A DNA stretch of 64,000 nucleotides from an uncultured Lachnospiraceae bacterium (GCA_944384155.1 CALWSG010000018.1:1-64000); one strand, 5' to 3'. Numbered from the stretch's first letter, positions 18,128 to 28,378 are shown. A program made the numbers and translations. The notes: generated by a model not told the origin, from the sequence alone.

Positions 18128-18925
18128 ATGATTTGTGATTATCACGTACATACAAAAATGTCTTATGACAGCAATGCTGATATTGACTGCGTCATTAACA
18201 CCGCCATTAATAAAGGAATGAAATACATGGCAGTTACGGATCACCATGACTTTGACCTTGATAACCGCGTATTTGAGCAAAATCCAGAAGTATATTATGA
18301 TACTATGGCTGCATTTAGGGAAAAATATAAAAGCAAAATAACCATCTCAATAGGTATTGAGCTTGGAATCGAAGCCTGCCATCATATTCGTCTCGCTGAA
18401 TTTATGAAAAGAAGACCTTTTGATTTCGTGATAGGCTCAATTCACGGTGTTGACGGACTTGACCCATATTATAAAGATTACTGGGATGGACTTTCCACAG
18501 AGGAGGGAATGAGAAAATATTTTTGTGCAATCCTTGAAAGTCTTAATGTGTTTGATGATTTTGATGTTTTGGGTCATATTGACTATGCCATAAGATATGC
18601 AGATAATAAAGAAAAAATCCGGTATTCCTACAATACATACAGCGATATTCTCGATAAAATTTTGAAAAAAACAATTTCCATGGGAAAGGGCATTGAGATA
18701 AATACGGCAGGTCTTAGAAAGGGATTAAAGGACACAAATCCTTCACGGGAGATAATCAAAAAATACAGAGAGTACGGTGGCTCTATTATAACCGTAGGCT
18801 CCGATGCCCACACACCCTCAGATATAGGCGGGGACTTTGACACTGCAAGGCAGATACTTACAGACTGCGGTTTTACGGAATACTGTGTTTTTGTAAACAG
18901 AAAGCCTGTATTTCTTCCTTTATAA
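18128..18925 (+). CDS. PHP-domain phosphatase, HisJ/histidinol-phosphatase-like
   Basis: 265-residue PHP-family metal-dependent phosphoesterase. Metal ligands: DYHVHT (residues 4-9), TDHHD (near 37), ELG (near 78), GSIHGVDG (near 100), GHID (near 143) and C-terminal GSDAHTPSDIG (near 220). Similar proteins dephosphorylate L-histidinol phosphate, the penultimate step of histidine synthesis, but PHP enzymes vary in substrate and no other his gene is present. ATG with GAGG 7 nt upstream. It stands alone, divergent from gap, behind the pseudoknot candidate at 18058-18113. Confidence 0.8.
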   Translation: MICDYHVHTKMSYDSNADIDCVINTAINKGMKYMAVTDHHDFDLDNRVFEQNPEVYYDTMAAFREKYKSKITISIGIELGIEACHHIRLAEFMKRRPFDFVIGSIHGVDGLDPYYKDYWDGLSTEEGMRKYFCAILESLNVFDDFDVLGHIDYAIRYADNKEKIRYSYNTYSDILDKILKKTISMGKGIEINTAGLRKGLKDTNPSREIIKKYREYGGSIITVGSDAHTPSDIGGDFDTARQILTDCGFTEYCVFVNRKPVFLPL

Positions 18926-18973
18926 AATTGGTGTGACAAAATGGTTTAGCCCCACCCTTTATCACACCAATTT
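18925..18973. terminator. Bidirectional terminator between the PHP gene and yebC
   Basis: 12-bp stem AAATTGGTGTGA (18925-18936) / TCACACCAATTT (18962-18973) with a 25-nt loop, flanked by AT-rich runs on both sides. It separates two convergent genes. Confidence 0.7.
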
Positions 18974-18998
18974 ATAAATAATATGGCAAATAATAATT

Positions 18999-19727
18999 TT
19001 ATTCGCTCCAGTTATGATATACTGCCTGTACATCATCATCATCATCAAGCATATCTAATATACGGTTAATCTTCTTTATGTCATCATCATTTGAAAGTTC
19101 TACATAATTCTGAGGTATCATTGTGACCTCTGCCTGTGCCATTTTAATGTCTGCATCCTCTAATGCTTTTCTAACCGTCTCAAAATCTTCGGGAGCTGTA
19201 AGAATTTCATAGCTGTCTTCCTCATCAGCAAAATCCTCAGCACCTGCATCAAGGGCAGTCATCATAATTTCGTCAGAATCCATATCACACTCTTCCTTGT
19301 CTATTATAATCTGACCCTTTTCATCAAACATATATGACACACAGCCTGTAGTTCCAACACTTCCCCCGCCTTTGGTAAATGCATTTCTAACATTTGAAGC
19401 TGTTCTGTTTCTGTTATCCGTAAGTGCGTTTACAATAATTGCTGTTCCGCTGGGACCATAACCTTCATATGTAACCGTCTCATAATTAACGGCATTTCCG
19501 TCTCCTGCCGCCTTTTTAATTCCTCTTTCTATTGTATCATTAGGCATATTATTTGCCTTTGCCTTTGCTATAACTGCTGCAAGCTTGCTGTTATTGGCAG
19601 GGTCAGGTCCCCCCTCCTTTACAGCTACGGCTATTTCTCTTCCAATAATTGTAAAAATCTTTCCCTTAGCTGCATCGTTTTTTTCCTTCTTATGCTTAAT
19701 ATTTGCAAATTTTGAATGTCCTGACAT
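18999..19727 (-). CDS. YebC/PmpR-family protein (TACO1-type)
   Basis: 242-residue YebC family protein starting [18 protein letters not shown], with [34 protein letters not shown] and an acidic C-terminal end. Members have been described as transcription regulators and, more recently, as ribosome-associated factors that relieve stalling at proline stretches. The ATG at 19727 has GAGG 9 nt upstream; the longer open frame to 19808 overlaps the neighbouring gene and is not used. Confidence 0.95.
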   Translation of the reverse strand: MSGHSKFANIKHKKEKNDAAKGKIFTIIGREIAVAVKEGGPDPANNSKLAAVIAKAKANNMPNDTIERGIKKAAGDGNAVNYETVTYEGYGPSGTAIIVNALTDNRNRTASNVRNAFTKGGGSVGTTGCVSYMFDEKGQIIIDKEECDMDSDEIMMTALDAGAEDFADEEDSYEILTAPEDFETVRKALEDADIKMAQAEVTMIPQNYVELSNDDDIKKINRILDMLDDDDDVQAVYHNWSE

Positions 19728-19764
19728 TTCACTTGTCCTCCTATTTTTATATAATTTAAGTATA

Positions 19765-21129
19765 TCAGTCTTTATCTTCCCTGTTTTCGTTTTCCATGCT
19801 TTCCTCACAGGAAAGCCTTTTAACCCTTACAAGGGAAATTGTATTATTTCTTACTGCCAATATGTTATAGCTGTAATTATCTATAATAAGCTCCGGATTT
19901 TCATCATCAGCAGGTATTCTGTCAAGCTTTGAAATAAGATAACCGTTTAAGGTGTCATAATCCTCGTCCTCAAACTCTTCTCCCAAAACCTCCTCCATCT
20001 CCTCAAGAGTAGTCATTCCTTTAATGAGATAGGAGCCGTTTCCTTCATCCGTTATATTATTTTCCTCCACATCATACTCATCAAAAATATTTCCCACTAT
20101 TTCCTCTAAGATATCCTCCATCGCCACAATGCCTGAAGTTTGTCCGTATTCGTCAACCACTATCTGCATATGTATCTTGCTAAGCTGCATATCCCTAAAC
20201 AAATCAGCAAGATTTCTTGACTCAGGAATAAATTTAGCCTCCATGAGAATATCATCAATATCTTTTATCTGCCTGTTATTATCTGTTTTTTTGCAATAAC
20301 GTGCCATGGCATTTCTAAGATGAAGTATTCCTATAATATTATCCTTGCTGCCTATATATACCGGAAACCTTGAGTAATTCTGATTTATAATAAATTCCAC
20401 TGCCTCCTCAAGAGTCCACGAACCGTCAACTGCAATTACATTTTTTCTGTGAACCATAATGTCATCTGCAGTTTTGTCATCAAGCTCTATAATATTGGAA
20501 ATCATTTCTGCTTCCCGCTCTTTAAGAATTCCCTGCTCATGACCTTCATTTACCATGGAAATAATTTCTTCCTCCGTAACATTTAAAAGCTCCTCTCCGG
20601 AATCTATGCCAAATATTTTCAGAACAATTCCCGAAAAAAAGTTTACAAGCCATGAAAACGGTGTAAGGACTGCCGTCACAAAAGATACAAAGCCTACAAG
20701 CATTCTGGCACAGCCGTTACAATATTTTCTTCCCAGTCTTTTTGGTACAAGAACTCCAAGGGATATTATAAGAAGCATAAGATACAATGCAATAATAATA
20801 TAGGCTATAAAGTATATAAACCCGTCAGTCACTACACTTCCCATTAGGTTTGTAAGCCATTCCTTACATATAGCAACGTAATTCTTAAGATGAAAATATC
20901 CTACTATGGTCACTGTAGTCCAGGTAACTATATGAACAGTTGTAACAAACTTATCCGGACTCTCAATTATCTTTTTTATTTTAATTGACTTTTTGTCGCC
21001 TTCCTCTCCACGCTTTTCTATGTCTGTTTCATTTACGGATCTTATTGCTTCTCCAAAAGCATACATCAGCCCGTTAATAATTATAAATATAATAAATAAA
21101 AATAAACTGTATAAGGGACTATCGTCCAT
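19765..21129 (-). CDS. CNNM/CorC-type membrane protein with CBS pair
   Basis: 454-residue hemolysin-C-like protein. DUF21 (CNNM) membrane domain in the first ~190 residues with about four helices, then a CBS pair ([11 protein letters not shown] ... YSRFPVYIG ... [28 protein letters not shown]) and a CorC_HlyC domain ending with the [12 protein letters not shown] segment. The family is implicated in magnesium/divalent ion efflux or sensing; the ion is not decided by sequence. GGAG ribosome site. Upstream of yebC with 37 nt between the revised starts and stops. Confidence 0.9.
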   Translation of the reverse strand: MDDSPLYSLFLFIIFIIINGLMYAFGEAIRSVNETDIEKRGEEGDKKSIKIKKIIESPDKFVTTVHIVTWTTVTIVGYFHLKNYVAICKEWLTNLMGSVVTDGFIYFIAYIIIALYLMLLIISLGVLVPKRLGRKYCNGCARMLVGFVSFVTAVLTPFSWLVNFFSGIVLKIFGIDSGEELLNVTEEEIISMVNEGHEQGILKEREAEMISNIIELDDKTADDIMVHRKNVIAVDGSWTLEEAVEFIINQNYSRFPVYIGSKDNIIGILHLRNAMARYCKKTDNNRQIKDIDDILMEAKFIPESRNLADLFRDMQLSKIHMQIVVDEYGQTSGIVAMEDILEEIVGNIFDEYDVEENNITDEGNGSYLIKGMTTLEEMEEVLGEEFEDEDYDTLNGYLISKLDRIPADDENPELIIDNYSYNILAVRNNTISLVRVKRLSCEESMENENREDKD

Positions 21130-21204
21130 TTATCTTTCTCCTTTTCCTTATTTTTAGGCAAAGCCTATAAAATTTTATCATACAACCGCTAATTCGTCAA
21201 TAAT

Positions 21205-21552
21205 TTATGTATTTAGCTCCAAGCTGACAATCAACGCCTTATCCACCTTTTCAAGCACCTCCCTGTCTATATGGCATACCTTATCCTTAAGCCTTTTTTT
21301 ATCTATCGTTCTTAGCTGCTCCAGCAAAATAACGGAATCCTTTACTATTTCGCATCTGCTGCTGTCAAGTTCCACATGTGTTGGAAGCTTTGCCTTGTTC
21401 ATACGGCTGGTTATTGCCGCACAGATAACTGTAGGGCTGTGCTTATTTCCCGTATCATTCTGTATTATAAGAACAGGTCTTATTCCTCCCTGCTCTGAGC
21501 CTACAACAGGTCTTAAATCCGCATAATATATATCTCCTCTTTTTATAATCAC
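21205..21552 (-). CDS. ndoA: MazF/EndoA-family endoribonuclease, apparently without antitoxin
   Basis: 115-residue MazF/PemK toxin close to Bacillus Endo[53 protein letters not shown], and [13 protein letters not shown]. It cleaves single-stranded RNA at short motifs. The GTG at 21552 is chosen: GGAG lies 10 nt upstream and the protein then begins like EndoA; the frame continues open to 21678 through a terminator. In Bacillus the antitoxin gene lies between alr and ndoA; here the 139 nt between them hold a terminator and no room for an antitoxin. Confidence 0.9.
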   Translation of the reverse strand: MIIKRGDIYYADLRPVVGSEQGGIRPVLIIQNDTGNKHSPTVICAAITSRMNKAKLPTHVELDSSRCEIVKDSVILLEQLRTIDKKRLKDKVCHIDREVLEKVDKALIVSLELNT

Positions 21553-21643
21553 TTTATTCACTCTCCGATTTTGACTTATATTAATATTTATGTACCTATG
21601 CCTGTTTATATTTAACATAAATATCTGATATAAGTATTTACCC

Positions 21644-21688
21644 AAAATAAAAGGTATATTCAATTTTTTTGAACACACCTTTTATTTT
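21644..21688 (-). terminator. Terminator after alr
   Basis: 12-bp stem AAAATAAAAGGT (21644-21655) / ACCTTTTATTTT (21677-21688), extended inward by partial pairing. It starts 3 nt after the alr stop and separates alr from ndoA. Confidence 0.75.
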
Positions 21689-21691
21689 CTT

Positions 21692-22885
21692 CTATAAGCT
21701 TATGTTATAATCATCACTAAAGTAATCTTTATTTCCAATTATCTCTCCGTTTCTTATGTAAACTCTCGGTATTCTCTTCCCTATATCGCATACAAACTCA
21801 TAATTAAATGTTCCTGCCAGCTCTGCCGCCTCCTCAACGGTAATAACCTCAGCTTTGTCACGTCCCACAAGGGTAACAATATCCCCCTCCTTAACATCTT
21901 CTATGTCTGTCACATCCACCATAAACTTATCCATGCACACTCGTCCTATAATAGGAGCCTTTTTTCCTCTTATAATAACACTGCCCTTATTTGACAGGTT
22001 TCTGGGATAGCCGTCACCATAGCCTACGGGAATTGTTGCAACCTTTGTTTTCCTCTTTGTCTTGTACGTTCCTCCATAGCCTATAGATGTACCTTTTTCT
22101 ACCTCCTTCAGATATATTATATGACTTTTAAGCTCCAATGCCGGATACAGGGCGACAGCCCTTTTGTTTATCTCCTCTGACGGATACATTCCATACAGGG
22201 CAATCCCTGCCCGAACCTCGCTCATATTTGCCTCAGGCATATCTATAATCCCTGCACTGTTGGAGCAGTGCTTTATCTTAATATCTATTCCTTTTTCTTT
22301 TAACTTCTCCACAAAGTCCTTATATATTTTAAGCTGCTTTTTTGCAGATGCTTTATCTGCTTCGTCAGCCTTGGCAAAATGAGTAAATATTCCTTCTATC
22401 TCCACAGCCTCCATACGTGATATTTTTGCTATATCATCTATTGATTTGTCTGTGGGAAGAAAGCCTATTCTTCCCATACCGGTATCAAGCTTTATGTGTA
22501 TAATGCCGGTCTTTCCAAGCTCCTTGCCTCTATGTGATATTTTTTCTGCCTGTGACACTTCAAACACTGCAAATCTTACATTGTTTTCTATAGCATCATC
22601 TATTCTTCCGTCAGGAATAAAGCCGAGAAGATAAACAGGCTTCTTTATGCCATGCCTTCTAAGGTTTATTGCCTCATCTATGGTAGCCACTGCATATGCC
22701 TCAACCAATTCATCTACCGCTGCTGCCACCGGCACTGCTCCATGTCCGTAGCCATCTGCCTTAACAACTGCCACCATCTGAGTCTCCCTGCTTACGTTTG
22801 CCTTCATATTAACCATATTAGCATATATACAGTCAAGATTAATCTGAGCATAAACTCTGTAATACCTGTCTATATCAAACATCAT
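21692..22885 (-). CDS. alr: Alanine racemase
   Basis: PLP enzyme making D-alanine for peptidoglycan. The PLP lysine is in VVKADGYGHGA (near residue 38); KLDTGMGRIGF, HCSNSAGI, GIALYG, and the catalytic tyrosine in SIGYGGTYKT are present; the C-terminal GRVCMDKFMVDVT is typical. 397 residues. Start 2 nt after the nnr stop, so co-transcribed. Confidence 0.97.
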   Translation of the reverse strand: MMFDIDRYYRVYAQINLDCIYANMVNMKANVSRETQMVAVVKADGYGHGAVPVAAAVDELVEAYAVATIDEAINLRRHGIKKPVYLLGFIPDGRIDDAIENNVRFAVFEVSQAEKISHRGKELGKTGIIHIKLDTGMGRIGFLPTDKSIDDIAKISRMEAVEIEGIFTHFAKADEADKASAKKQLKIYKDFVEKLKEKGIDIKIKHCSNSAGIIDMPEANMSEVRAGIALYGMYPSEEINKRAVALYPALELKSHIIYLKEVEKGTSIGYGGTYKTKRKTKVATIPVGYGDGYPRNLSNKGSVIIRGKKAPIIGRVCMDKFMVDVTDIEDVKEGDIVTLVGRDKAEVITVEEAAELAGTFNYEFVCDIGKRIPRVYIRNGEIIGNKDYFSDDYNISL

Positions 22886-22887
22886 TT

Positions 22888-24465
22888 TTAATACCTTTCG
22901 TATTCTTTTAATACCTCTGCCAGACCGTCCACAATATTAGATGCGGTCATGGCATATTCACCTAACTGCTCTGCAGCTTTATCTCCTGCAAGACCATGTA
23001 AGTATACACCTGTCATGGACTTAAGTGCAATATCAAAATTAGGCTCCTGTGCTATTAAGCCTCCCAGTATTCCTGCCAGCACATCTCCGGAGCCGCCCGT
23101 TGCCATTCCTGAGTTGCCTGAAGTGTTTATAAATATCTCTTTTTTTGGTCCTGCTATGACAGTTCTTGCATCCTTTAACACCAGTGTTCCCTTATAGCTT
23201 CTTTTATATCTGCTTACAGCCTCAAGCATATCTGACTTTATTTCCGATACTGTTGTCTCCATAAGTCTTGACATCTCTCTTAAATGAGGTGTCAAAACCA
23301 TATTATCATCTATCTCATTTAAAAGCTCCCTGTTGCTGCTAAGAAGATTTATCCCGTCCGCGTCTATTATTACAGGCTTTTCCTTCTCTTCAAGCACTGT
23401 TTTTAACATATTAAGTGCATTAAAGCTCTGTCCAAGTCCCGGACCTATAACAATGGCATCTGCCCAGTCTATATCTGCCTTAAGCTTATCATGGTTTACC
23501 CCCTCGTCACCGTAAAACTCATACAAGCCCTCCGGTACCATAACCGTAAGCATTGACTTATTTTCCCTTGAAGTAACCACCTTTACAAGTCCGCAGCCTG
23601 ATTTATATGCGGCACTTTCACATAAATATGCAGCTCCGCTGTACTCCTTTGAACCTGCTATCACAAGCACCTTTCCATATGTTCCCTTATGGGAATATGG
23701 GATTCTTGGACTTAAGTATTCTGCAACATCTGATTTCTCAAAGCTATATATTTCTTCACATATATATTTTGATACTCTGCTGTCAAACAATACCATTCCG
23801 TACACTGCCCAGGGAATACCGATATCATATATTTTAAGCTTTCCCGCATATGAGGCACCGGGATACATAACAAGACCTACCTTCGCCTTTCCGAAGGTAA
23901 CGGTAATATCTGCCTTCACTCCTGTTCCCATCACCTTTCCCGTATCCGCATCTATTCCTGACGGTGCATCTATTGATATTATTTTAAGGTTCTTTTCCTC
24001 TATCTTTGCACTGTTTATACTGTCTATAACCTCTGCATACATACCCTCCGCATTTCTTGAAAGACCTATGCCAAAAATTCCGTCAACTATTATATTATAG
24101 TTCCCCAAATCCACGTCGAGAGATTCCTCTATTGTTTCTCTCCTTGAATACTTGTAACCGCAGTTTTTTATTATTTTTCTCTGTCTTTGAAATTCCTCTG
24201 TTCCACCGTGACTGTCACCTATAATGACGCACTCTGCCCTGTAGCCTTTTATCATAAGCATTCTGTATACAGCCAGCCCGTCTGCACCATTATTTCCCGT
24301 TCCGCACACAACAAGTATTCTGTCTCCGCTTTTATAAATTTCCTCAACCGCCTCCGTTACTCCAAGGGCTGCTCTTTCCATAAGCACCATGGACGGTATT
24401 CCTATGGTGTTAATGGTATAATTGTCTACTTCCTTCATCTGTCTGCCAAGTAAAATTCTCTCCAT
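22888..24465 (-). CDS. nnr: Bifunctional NAD(P)HX epimerase / dehydratase
   Basis: Repairs hydrated NADH and NADPH. The N-terminal YjeF domain (epimerase; VCGTGNNGADGLAVYRML, IIVDGIFGIGLSR, SIDAPSGIDADTGKV, residues 1-215) is joined to a C-terminal YjeF/carbohydrate-kinase-like dehydratase domain (VIAGSKEYSGAAYLC, VIGPGLGQ, LTPHLREMSRL, GSGDVLAGILGGLIAQ). 525 residues, normal for the fusion. The order acpS-nnr-alr is common in Firmicutes. Confidence 0.95.
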   Translation of the reverse strand: MERILLGRQMKEVDNYTINTIGIPSMVLMERAALGVTEAVEEIYKSGDRILVVCGTGNNGADGLAVYRMLMIKGYRAECVIIGDSHGGTEEFQRQRKIIKNCGYKYSRRETIEESLDVDLGNYNIIVDGIFGIGLSRNAEGMYAEVIDSINSAKIEEKNLKIISIDAPSGIDADTGKVMGTGVKADITVTFGKAKVGLVMYPGASYAGKLKIYDIGIPWAVYGMVLFDSRVSKYICEEIYSFEKSDVAEYLSPRIPYSHKGTYGKVLVIAGSKEYSGAAYLCESAAYKSGCGLVKVVTSRENKSMLTVMVPEGLYEFYGDEGVNHDKLKADIDWADAIVIGPGLGQSFNALNMLKTVLEEKEKPVIIDADGINLLSSNRELLNEIDDNMVLTPHLREMSRLMETTVSEIKSDMLEAVSRYKRSYKGTLVLKDARTVIAGPKKEIFINTSGNSGMATGGSGDVLAGILGGLIAQEPNFDIALKSMTGVYLHGLAGDKAAEQLGEYAMTASNIVDGLAEVLKEYERY

Positions 24466-24484
24466 AACCGGCTCCTTTCGTGGA

Positions 24485-24847
24485 TTACAAGTTCTCGCTT
24501 ACTGCAAGTGCCTGAACATATTGACTTACATTTGTTATACTGACATGGATTTTTTTTATTCCAAGCTCCCACGCCTTTTCCTTCGCATTGCCGTAAAGAT
24601 TTACATAAGGCTTTCCCAGCTTATCCCTCAATACTTCTATCTCATTTAACTCAAAGCCTCTAAACCCTGTTCCCAAGCTTTTTGCCACCGCTTCCTTAAC
24701 GGAAAAATTTCCTGCAAGCTCCGTATATCTGCCCTTAAATTCTTCTATTTCCTTTATTGTATAGCACCGCTCCAAAAAACGCTCTTTCCCGCATGCTTTC
24801 TTAACACGGTTAATCTCAATCATATCTATGCCCACACCATATATCAT
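24485..24847 (-). CDS. acpS: Holo-[acyl-carrier-protein] synthase
   Basis: 120-residue AcpS that transfers 4'-phosphopantetheine from CoA to ACP. GVGIDMIEINRVKKA supplies the metal Asp, FSVKEAVAKSLGTGFRG the Glu/Lys pair, and KIHVSITNVSQYVQALAV is the C-terminal strand, where the usual HD/HS is VS. Starts 3 nt after the upstream coiled-coil gene stop. Confidence 0.95.
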   Translation of the reverse strand: MIYGVGIDMIEINRVKKACGKERFLERCYTIKEIEEFKGRYTELAGNFSVKEAVAKSLGTGFRGFELNEIEVLRDKLGKPYVNLYGNAKEKAWELGIKKIHVSITNVSQYVQALAVSENL

Positions 24848-24850
24848 AGC

Positions 24851-25465
24851 CTACTCATCTCCCCTTAGATACCTCTCAAATTTGTTTACTATACTCCTTC
24901 CAACTGTTCTGTTGAAATATTTTGATATAAGCTGATTTTCTTCTGCTTTCTGCTCCCTTAAAAGTATTTTCTTTTTAAGCTCTATTCTTGCCTCCTCTAT
25001 AAGTACATTCAGATTTTCAATATCCCTTTCATTATCCACAACCTTACCTAAAAGCTCCTCCATCCCCTCCATTAAAAGCCTTGCGTTAGCCTCCTGCAGC
25101 TCATTAGGAATACTAAGTGCCCTATCTTCTATTAATATAAGCTTATCATTTATTTCTTCTATTAATTCCCTGCTTTTTTCTATTTTTTTTGATGCCTTTG
25201 AATTTTCCTCCGCATCCATATTATCAACTATCTGCTTTAATAAGGTTTGCTTAAGCTTATTTAACTCTTCCTTTTCCGTTTTTACTCTTCCCTGTCCCTT
25301 AAGTGCATTGTTGACTTCCTTTTCAAGTCTGTCTATCTCTTTTGACTTTCCCTCCAAAAACAAATCATGCCAGCCCTTATCAAGGGTAACAACAGGCATA
25401 TCTTCCCTTATGATTTCATTATATATTTCCTCATAATCTGCATCTTCAATTCCTTTTCCTGCCAT
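24851..25465 (-). CDS. Hypothetical coiled-coil protein, 204 residues
   Basis: Soluble, charged, mostly helical protein with long heptad-like stretches (residues about 45-160) and no membrane segment or catalytic motif. The ATG at 25465 is chosen because GGAG stands 6 nt upstream; the frame is open 11 codons further. Located between rex and acpS. Function unknown. Confidence 0.72.
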   Translation of the reverse strand: MAGKGIEDADYEEIYNEIIREDMPVVTLDKGWHDLFLEGKSKEIDRLEKEVNNALKGQGRVKTEKEELNKLKQTLLKQIVDNMDAEENSKASKKIEKSRELIEEINDKLILIEDRALSIPNELQEANARLLMEGMEELLGKVVDNERDIENLNVLIEEARIELKKKILLREQKAEENQLISKYFNRTVGRSIVNKFERYLRGDE

Positions 25466-25546
25466 ATTAATCTCCATTCCTAAGCGTTTATTCCACATAT
25501 TTTACATCAGGGATTATTTGTGACGCTCCGGCACAAATATCCGTGT

Positions 25547-26191
25547 TTAAATCTCACCTGTTTTATCTTCATTTACAAGCTTATACGATATTCTCATTAA
25601 ACTTTCCGAAAGATGAACGCTTTCCACTATAACCTCCTCCGGCACATTTAAATCGGTATGTGCAAAATTCCAAAATGCTTTTACTCCCAGCTTTACCAGT
25701 CTGTCAGCAACCTCCACCGCCTGCGTCTTAGGAATGGTAAGCGCTGCAATGTCTATTTTATTTTCTGCTGCAAATGTCTCTATTTCACATAAATCCATAA
25801 TTGTAATATCCTTAAGCTTTGTTCCCACAATCTTAGGATTTACGTCAAAAACTCCGGTTATTACAAAGCCTCTTTTTTCAAAATTAGCATAGTTTGCTAT
25901 GGCTCTTCCCAGATTTCCGGCTCCTATTATTATAAGGTTATACTTCCTGTCAAGTCCCAATATTTTTCCTATCTCTGTATATAAATGCTGTACATTATAT
26001 CCGTATCCCTGCTGTCCAAAGCCTCCGAAATGATTCAAGTCCTGCCTTATCTGTGATGCCGTAACCTTCATTTTAGTGCTAAGCTCTCCTGATGATATTC
26101 TTTCTACCCCCGATTCTAACAATTCTCCCAAATGCCTATAGTATCTGGGCAATCTTTTTATTACCGCAGTTGATATTTTTCCTTCCGCCAC
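25547..26191 (-). CDS. rex: Redox-sensing transcriptional repressor Rex
   Basis: Senses the NADH/NAD ratio and represses fermentation genes when NAD is high. The N-terminal winged helix has RLPRYYRHLGEL and KMKVTASQIRQDLNHFGGFGQQGYGYNV; the Rossmann fold has IIGAGNLGRAIANY; the C-terminal helix ends ESLMRISYKL. Start GTG with AAGGAGG 7 nt upstream. Its own promoter is at 26249-26277. Confidence 0.97.
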   Translation of the reverse strand: MAEGKISTAVIKRLPRYYRHLGELLESGVERISSGELSTKMKVTASQIRQDLNHFGGFGQQGYGYNVQHLYTEIGKILGLDRKYNLIIIGAGNLGRAIANYANFEKRGFVITGVFDVNPKIVGTKLKDITIMDLCEIETFAAENKIDIAALTIPKTQAVEVADRLVKLGVKAFWNFAHTDLNVPEEVIVESVHLSESLMRISYKLVNEDKTGEI

Positions 26192-26212
26192 TGCTGCTCC
26201 TCCTTATTGCTT

Positions 26213-26277
26213 TATGTGACTCTCACACATATGCTTAATTATTTTTTAATTATAATATTTCCACTTAGGATTGTCAA
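26213..26277 (-). promoter_or_regulatory. rex promoter with downstream dyad
   Basis: Minus-strand consensus TTGACA (complement of 26272-26277), 17 nt, TATAAT (complement of 26249-26254). Between the start point and the ribosome site lies an imperfect dyad, TATGTG-N7-CACATA (26213-26231), a possible operator. It does not resemble the TTGTTAA-type Rex box. Confidence 0.75.
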
Positions 26278-26294
26278 ATTTTTGCCGGCACCTT

Positions 26295-26323
26295 TTGACA
26301 CTATAATTCATATATGCTAAAAT
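26295..26323 (+). promoter_or_regulatory. Promoter of the ABC-F gene
   Basis: TTGACA (26295-26300), 17 nt, TAAAAT (26318-26323). The -35 is perfect and the -10 has five of six bases. It diverges from the rex promoter. Confidence 0.8.
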
Positions 26324-26402
26324 ATGACTGCGAAACAGCACTTATCAGCAGGAAATGAAAAAGCAGGATTTTTTCCTGTATTATTTAAGAAAGGATTTTA
26401 CC

Positions 26403-28331
26403 ATGATTTTATCGTGTAATAACATAGAAAAAAGCTTTGATGACAATTTAATTTTTACTAACTGTTCTTTTTTTATAGAAGATAAGGAAAAGGCTGCTAT
26501 TGTAGGCATAAACGGTGCAGGAAAATCTACTCTTTTAAAAATTATAGTAAATGAACTGTCTGCCGACAAGGGAAATGTTGTAATAGCAAAGGATAAGACA
26601 ATAGGCTACCTTGCCCAGTATCAAAATATTTCCGCCAAAAATACCATATACGACGAAATGCTTGATGCAAAAAAAGATATTATAAATATGGAAAACAATA
26701 TACGAAAGCTTGAAAATGATATGCAGAATGCAGATGGTGAAAAGCTTGAAGCACTGCTTTCCTCCTACACAAGACTAAATAATCAGTTTGAGCTTTTAAA
26801 CGGCTACTCTTACAAAAGTGAAATAATAGGAGTTCTCAAGGGACTTGGCTTTGAGGAAGATACGTTCCATAAAGAAATATCCACTTTGTCAGGAGGTCAG
26901 AAAACCCGTATTGCTCTTGGCAAAATGCTTTTATCAAAGCCTGATATTATTCTTCTTGACGAGCCGACAAATCATCTTGATATAAATTCAATAACATGGC
27001 TTGAAGGATACCTGTCTGCTTATGACGGCGCAGTTATTATTGTAGCCCATGACCGGTATTTTCTCGATAAAATAGTAACAAAGGTTATAGAGATAGACAG
27101 AACAAAGGTTACAGTATTTTCAGGAAACTACACTGATTACGCTTCTAAAAAATCAATGCTTAGAGAAGCCGAGATGAAGCGTTACTTAAATCAGCAGCGA
27201 GAGATAAAACATCAGGAAGAGGTTATTGAAAAGCTCCGTTCCTTTAACAGGGAAAAATCTATTAAACGTGCTGAAAGCCGGGAAAAAATGTTGAATAAAA
27301 TAGAGGTTTTGGACAAGCCTGTCACTGAAAATAAAACAATGGCAATCACTCTTACTCCAAAGGTATTAAGCGGAAACGATGTTCTGAAAGTTGAGGGACT
27401 TGGCAAATCTTTTGGTGAGCTTATCCTCTTTAAAAATATTTCTTTTGAAATAAAGCGTGGTGAGCGTGTTGCCATTATAGGGGAAAACGGAACCGGAAAA
27501 ACAACTATATTAAAAATAATAAACAATTTAATATCCGCCGACAATGGTGTTGTAACACTTGGAGCAAATGTTAATATAGGCTACTATGACCAGGAGCATC
27601 AGCTTTTAAATATGGATAATACCATATTTGATGAAATTTCAGATGCATACCCTTCACTTACCAATACGGAAATAAGAAATATGCTTGCAGCATTTTTATT
27701 TACAGGTGATGACGTGTTTAAGAGGATAAATGACTTAAGCGGCGGTGAGCGTGGCAGAGTTTCATTGGCAAAGCTAATGCTTTCAGAGGCTAACTTTCTT
27801 ATACTTGATGAGCCGACAAACCACCTTGACATGGATTCCAAGGAGATTCTTGAAAATGCCCTTAAAAATTACAAAGGCACAGTGCTTTACGTATCCCACG
27901 ACAGATATTTTATAAACACTACAGCCACAAGGATTCTTGAGCTTGAAAATGGTATTCTTGTAAATTATGATGGAAACTATGATTATTATACGGAAAAGCA
28001 TCAGCACCTTTCAAGCCTTGCACTTGAACAAAACTCTGACAGTATTGTTATAAAGGATTCTTTTAAAATTTCTTCCGGCTCTTCAGACGGCAAATCAGAC
28101 TGGCAGACCATGAAAGCTGCACAGGCAAAGGAAAGAAAACGTCAGAATGATATAAAGAAAACAGAAGAAAAAATTGCTGAGACAGAAAAAAAACTTGCTC
28201 TCCTTGACGAAGAAATGACTAAGGAGGAGGTTTATACATCAGTATCAAGATGCATGGAAATTCATAAGGAACAGGAGGAGCTTAAAGCCTATTTAGAGGA
28301 TTTATATGATAAATGGGAGACTCTAATGTAA
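26403..28331 (+). CDS. ABC-F family ATPase
   Basis: 642-residue soluble protein with two ATP-binding domains and no membrane part. Walker A GINGAGKST and GENGTGKTT, signatures LSGGQKTR and LSGGERGR, Walker B IILLDEPTNHLD and FLILDEPTNHLD. A linker between domains carries the charged P-site tRNA-interaction region and a C-terminal coiled coil is present. Such proteins act on the ribosome, some giving antibiotic resistance (Uup, EttA, YkpA types); the subgroup cannot be set here. The ATG at 26403 has AAAGGA 7 nt upstream; the longer frame from 26355 lacks a ribosome site. Confidence 0.93.
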   Translation: MILSCNNIEKSFDDNLIFTNCSFFIEDKEKAAIVGINGAGKSTLLKIIVNELSADKGNVVIAKDKTIGYLAQYQNISAKNTIYDEMLDAKKDIINMENNIRKLENDMQNADGEKLEALLSSYTRLNNQFELLNGYSYKSEIIGVLKGLGFEEDTFHKEISTLSGGQKTRIALGKMLLSKPDIILLDEPTNHLDINSITWLEGYLSAYDGAVIIVAHDRYFLDKIVTKVIEIDRTKVTVFSGNYTDYASKKSMLREAEMKRYLNQQREIKHQEEVIEKLRSFNREKSIKRAESREKMLNKIEVLDKPVTENKTMAITLTPKVLSGNDVLKVEGLGKSFGELILFKNISFEIKRGERVAIIGENGTGKTTILKIINNLISADNGVVTLGANVNIGYYDQEHQLLNMDNTIFDEISDAYPSLTNTEIRNMLAAFLFTGDDVFKRINDLSGGERGRVSLAKLMLSEANFLILDEPTNHLDMDSKEILENALKNYKGTVLYVSHDRYFINTTATRILELENGILVNYDGNYDYYTEKHQHLSSLALEQNSDSIVIKDSFKISSGSSDGKSDWQTMKAAQAKERKRQNDIKKTEEKIAETEKKLALLDEEMTKEEVYTSVSRCMEIHKEQEELKAYLEDLYDKWETLM

Positions 28332-28378
28332 ATTGTTGTGGTTTTTAATAATTATTTTTATATTTTAAATTTTTGCTG

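Noticed and set aside
19728..19808. N-terminal extension of YebC
   Set aside because: It overlaps the CBS gene end, and [14 protein letters not shown] with GAGG upstream is the family start.
21553..21678. 42-residue N-terminal extension of MazF
   Set aside because: It would be translated through the alr terminator; EndoA-like start and GGAG support GTG 21552.
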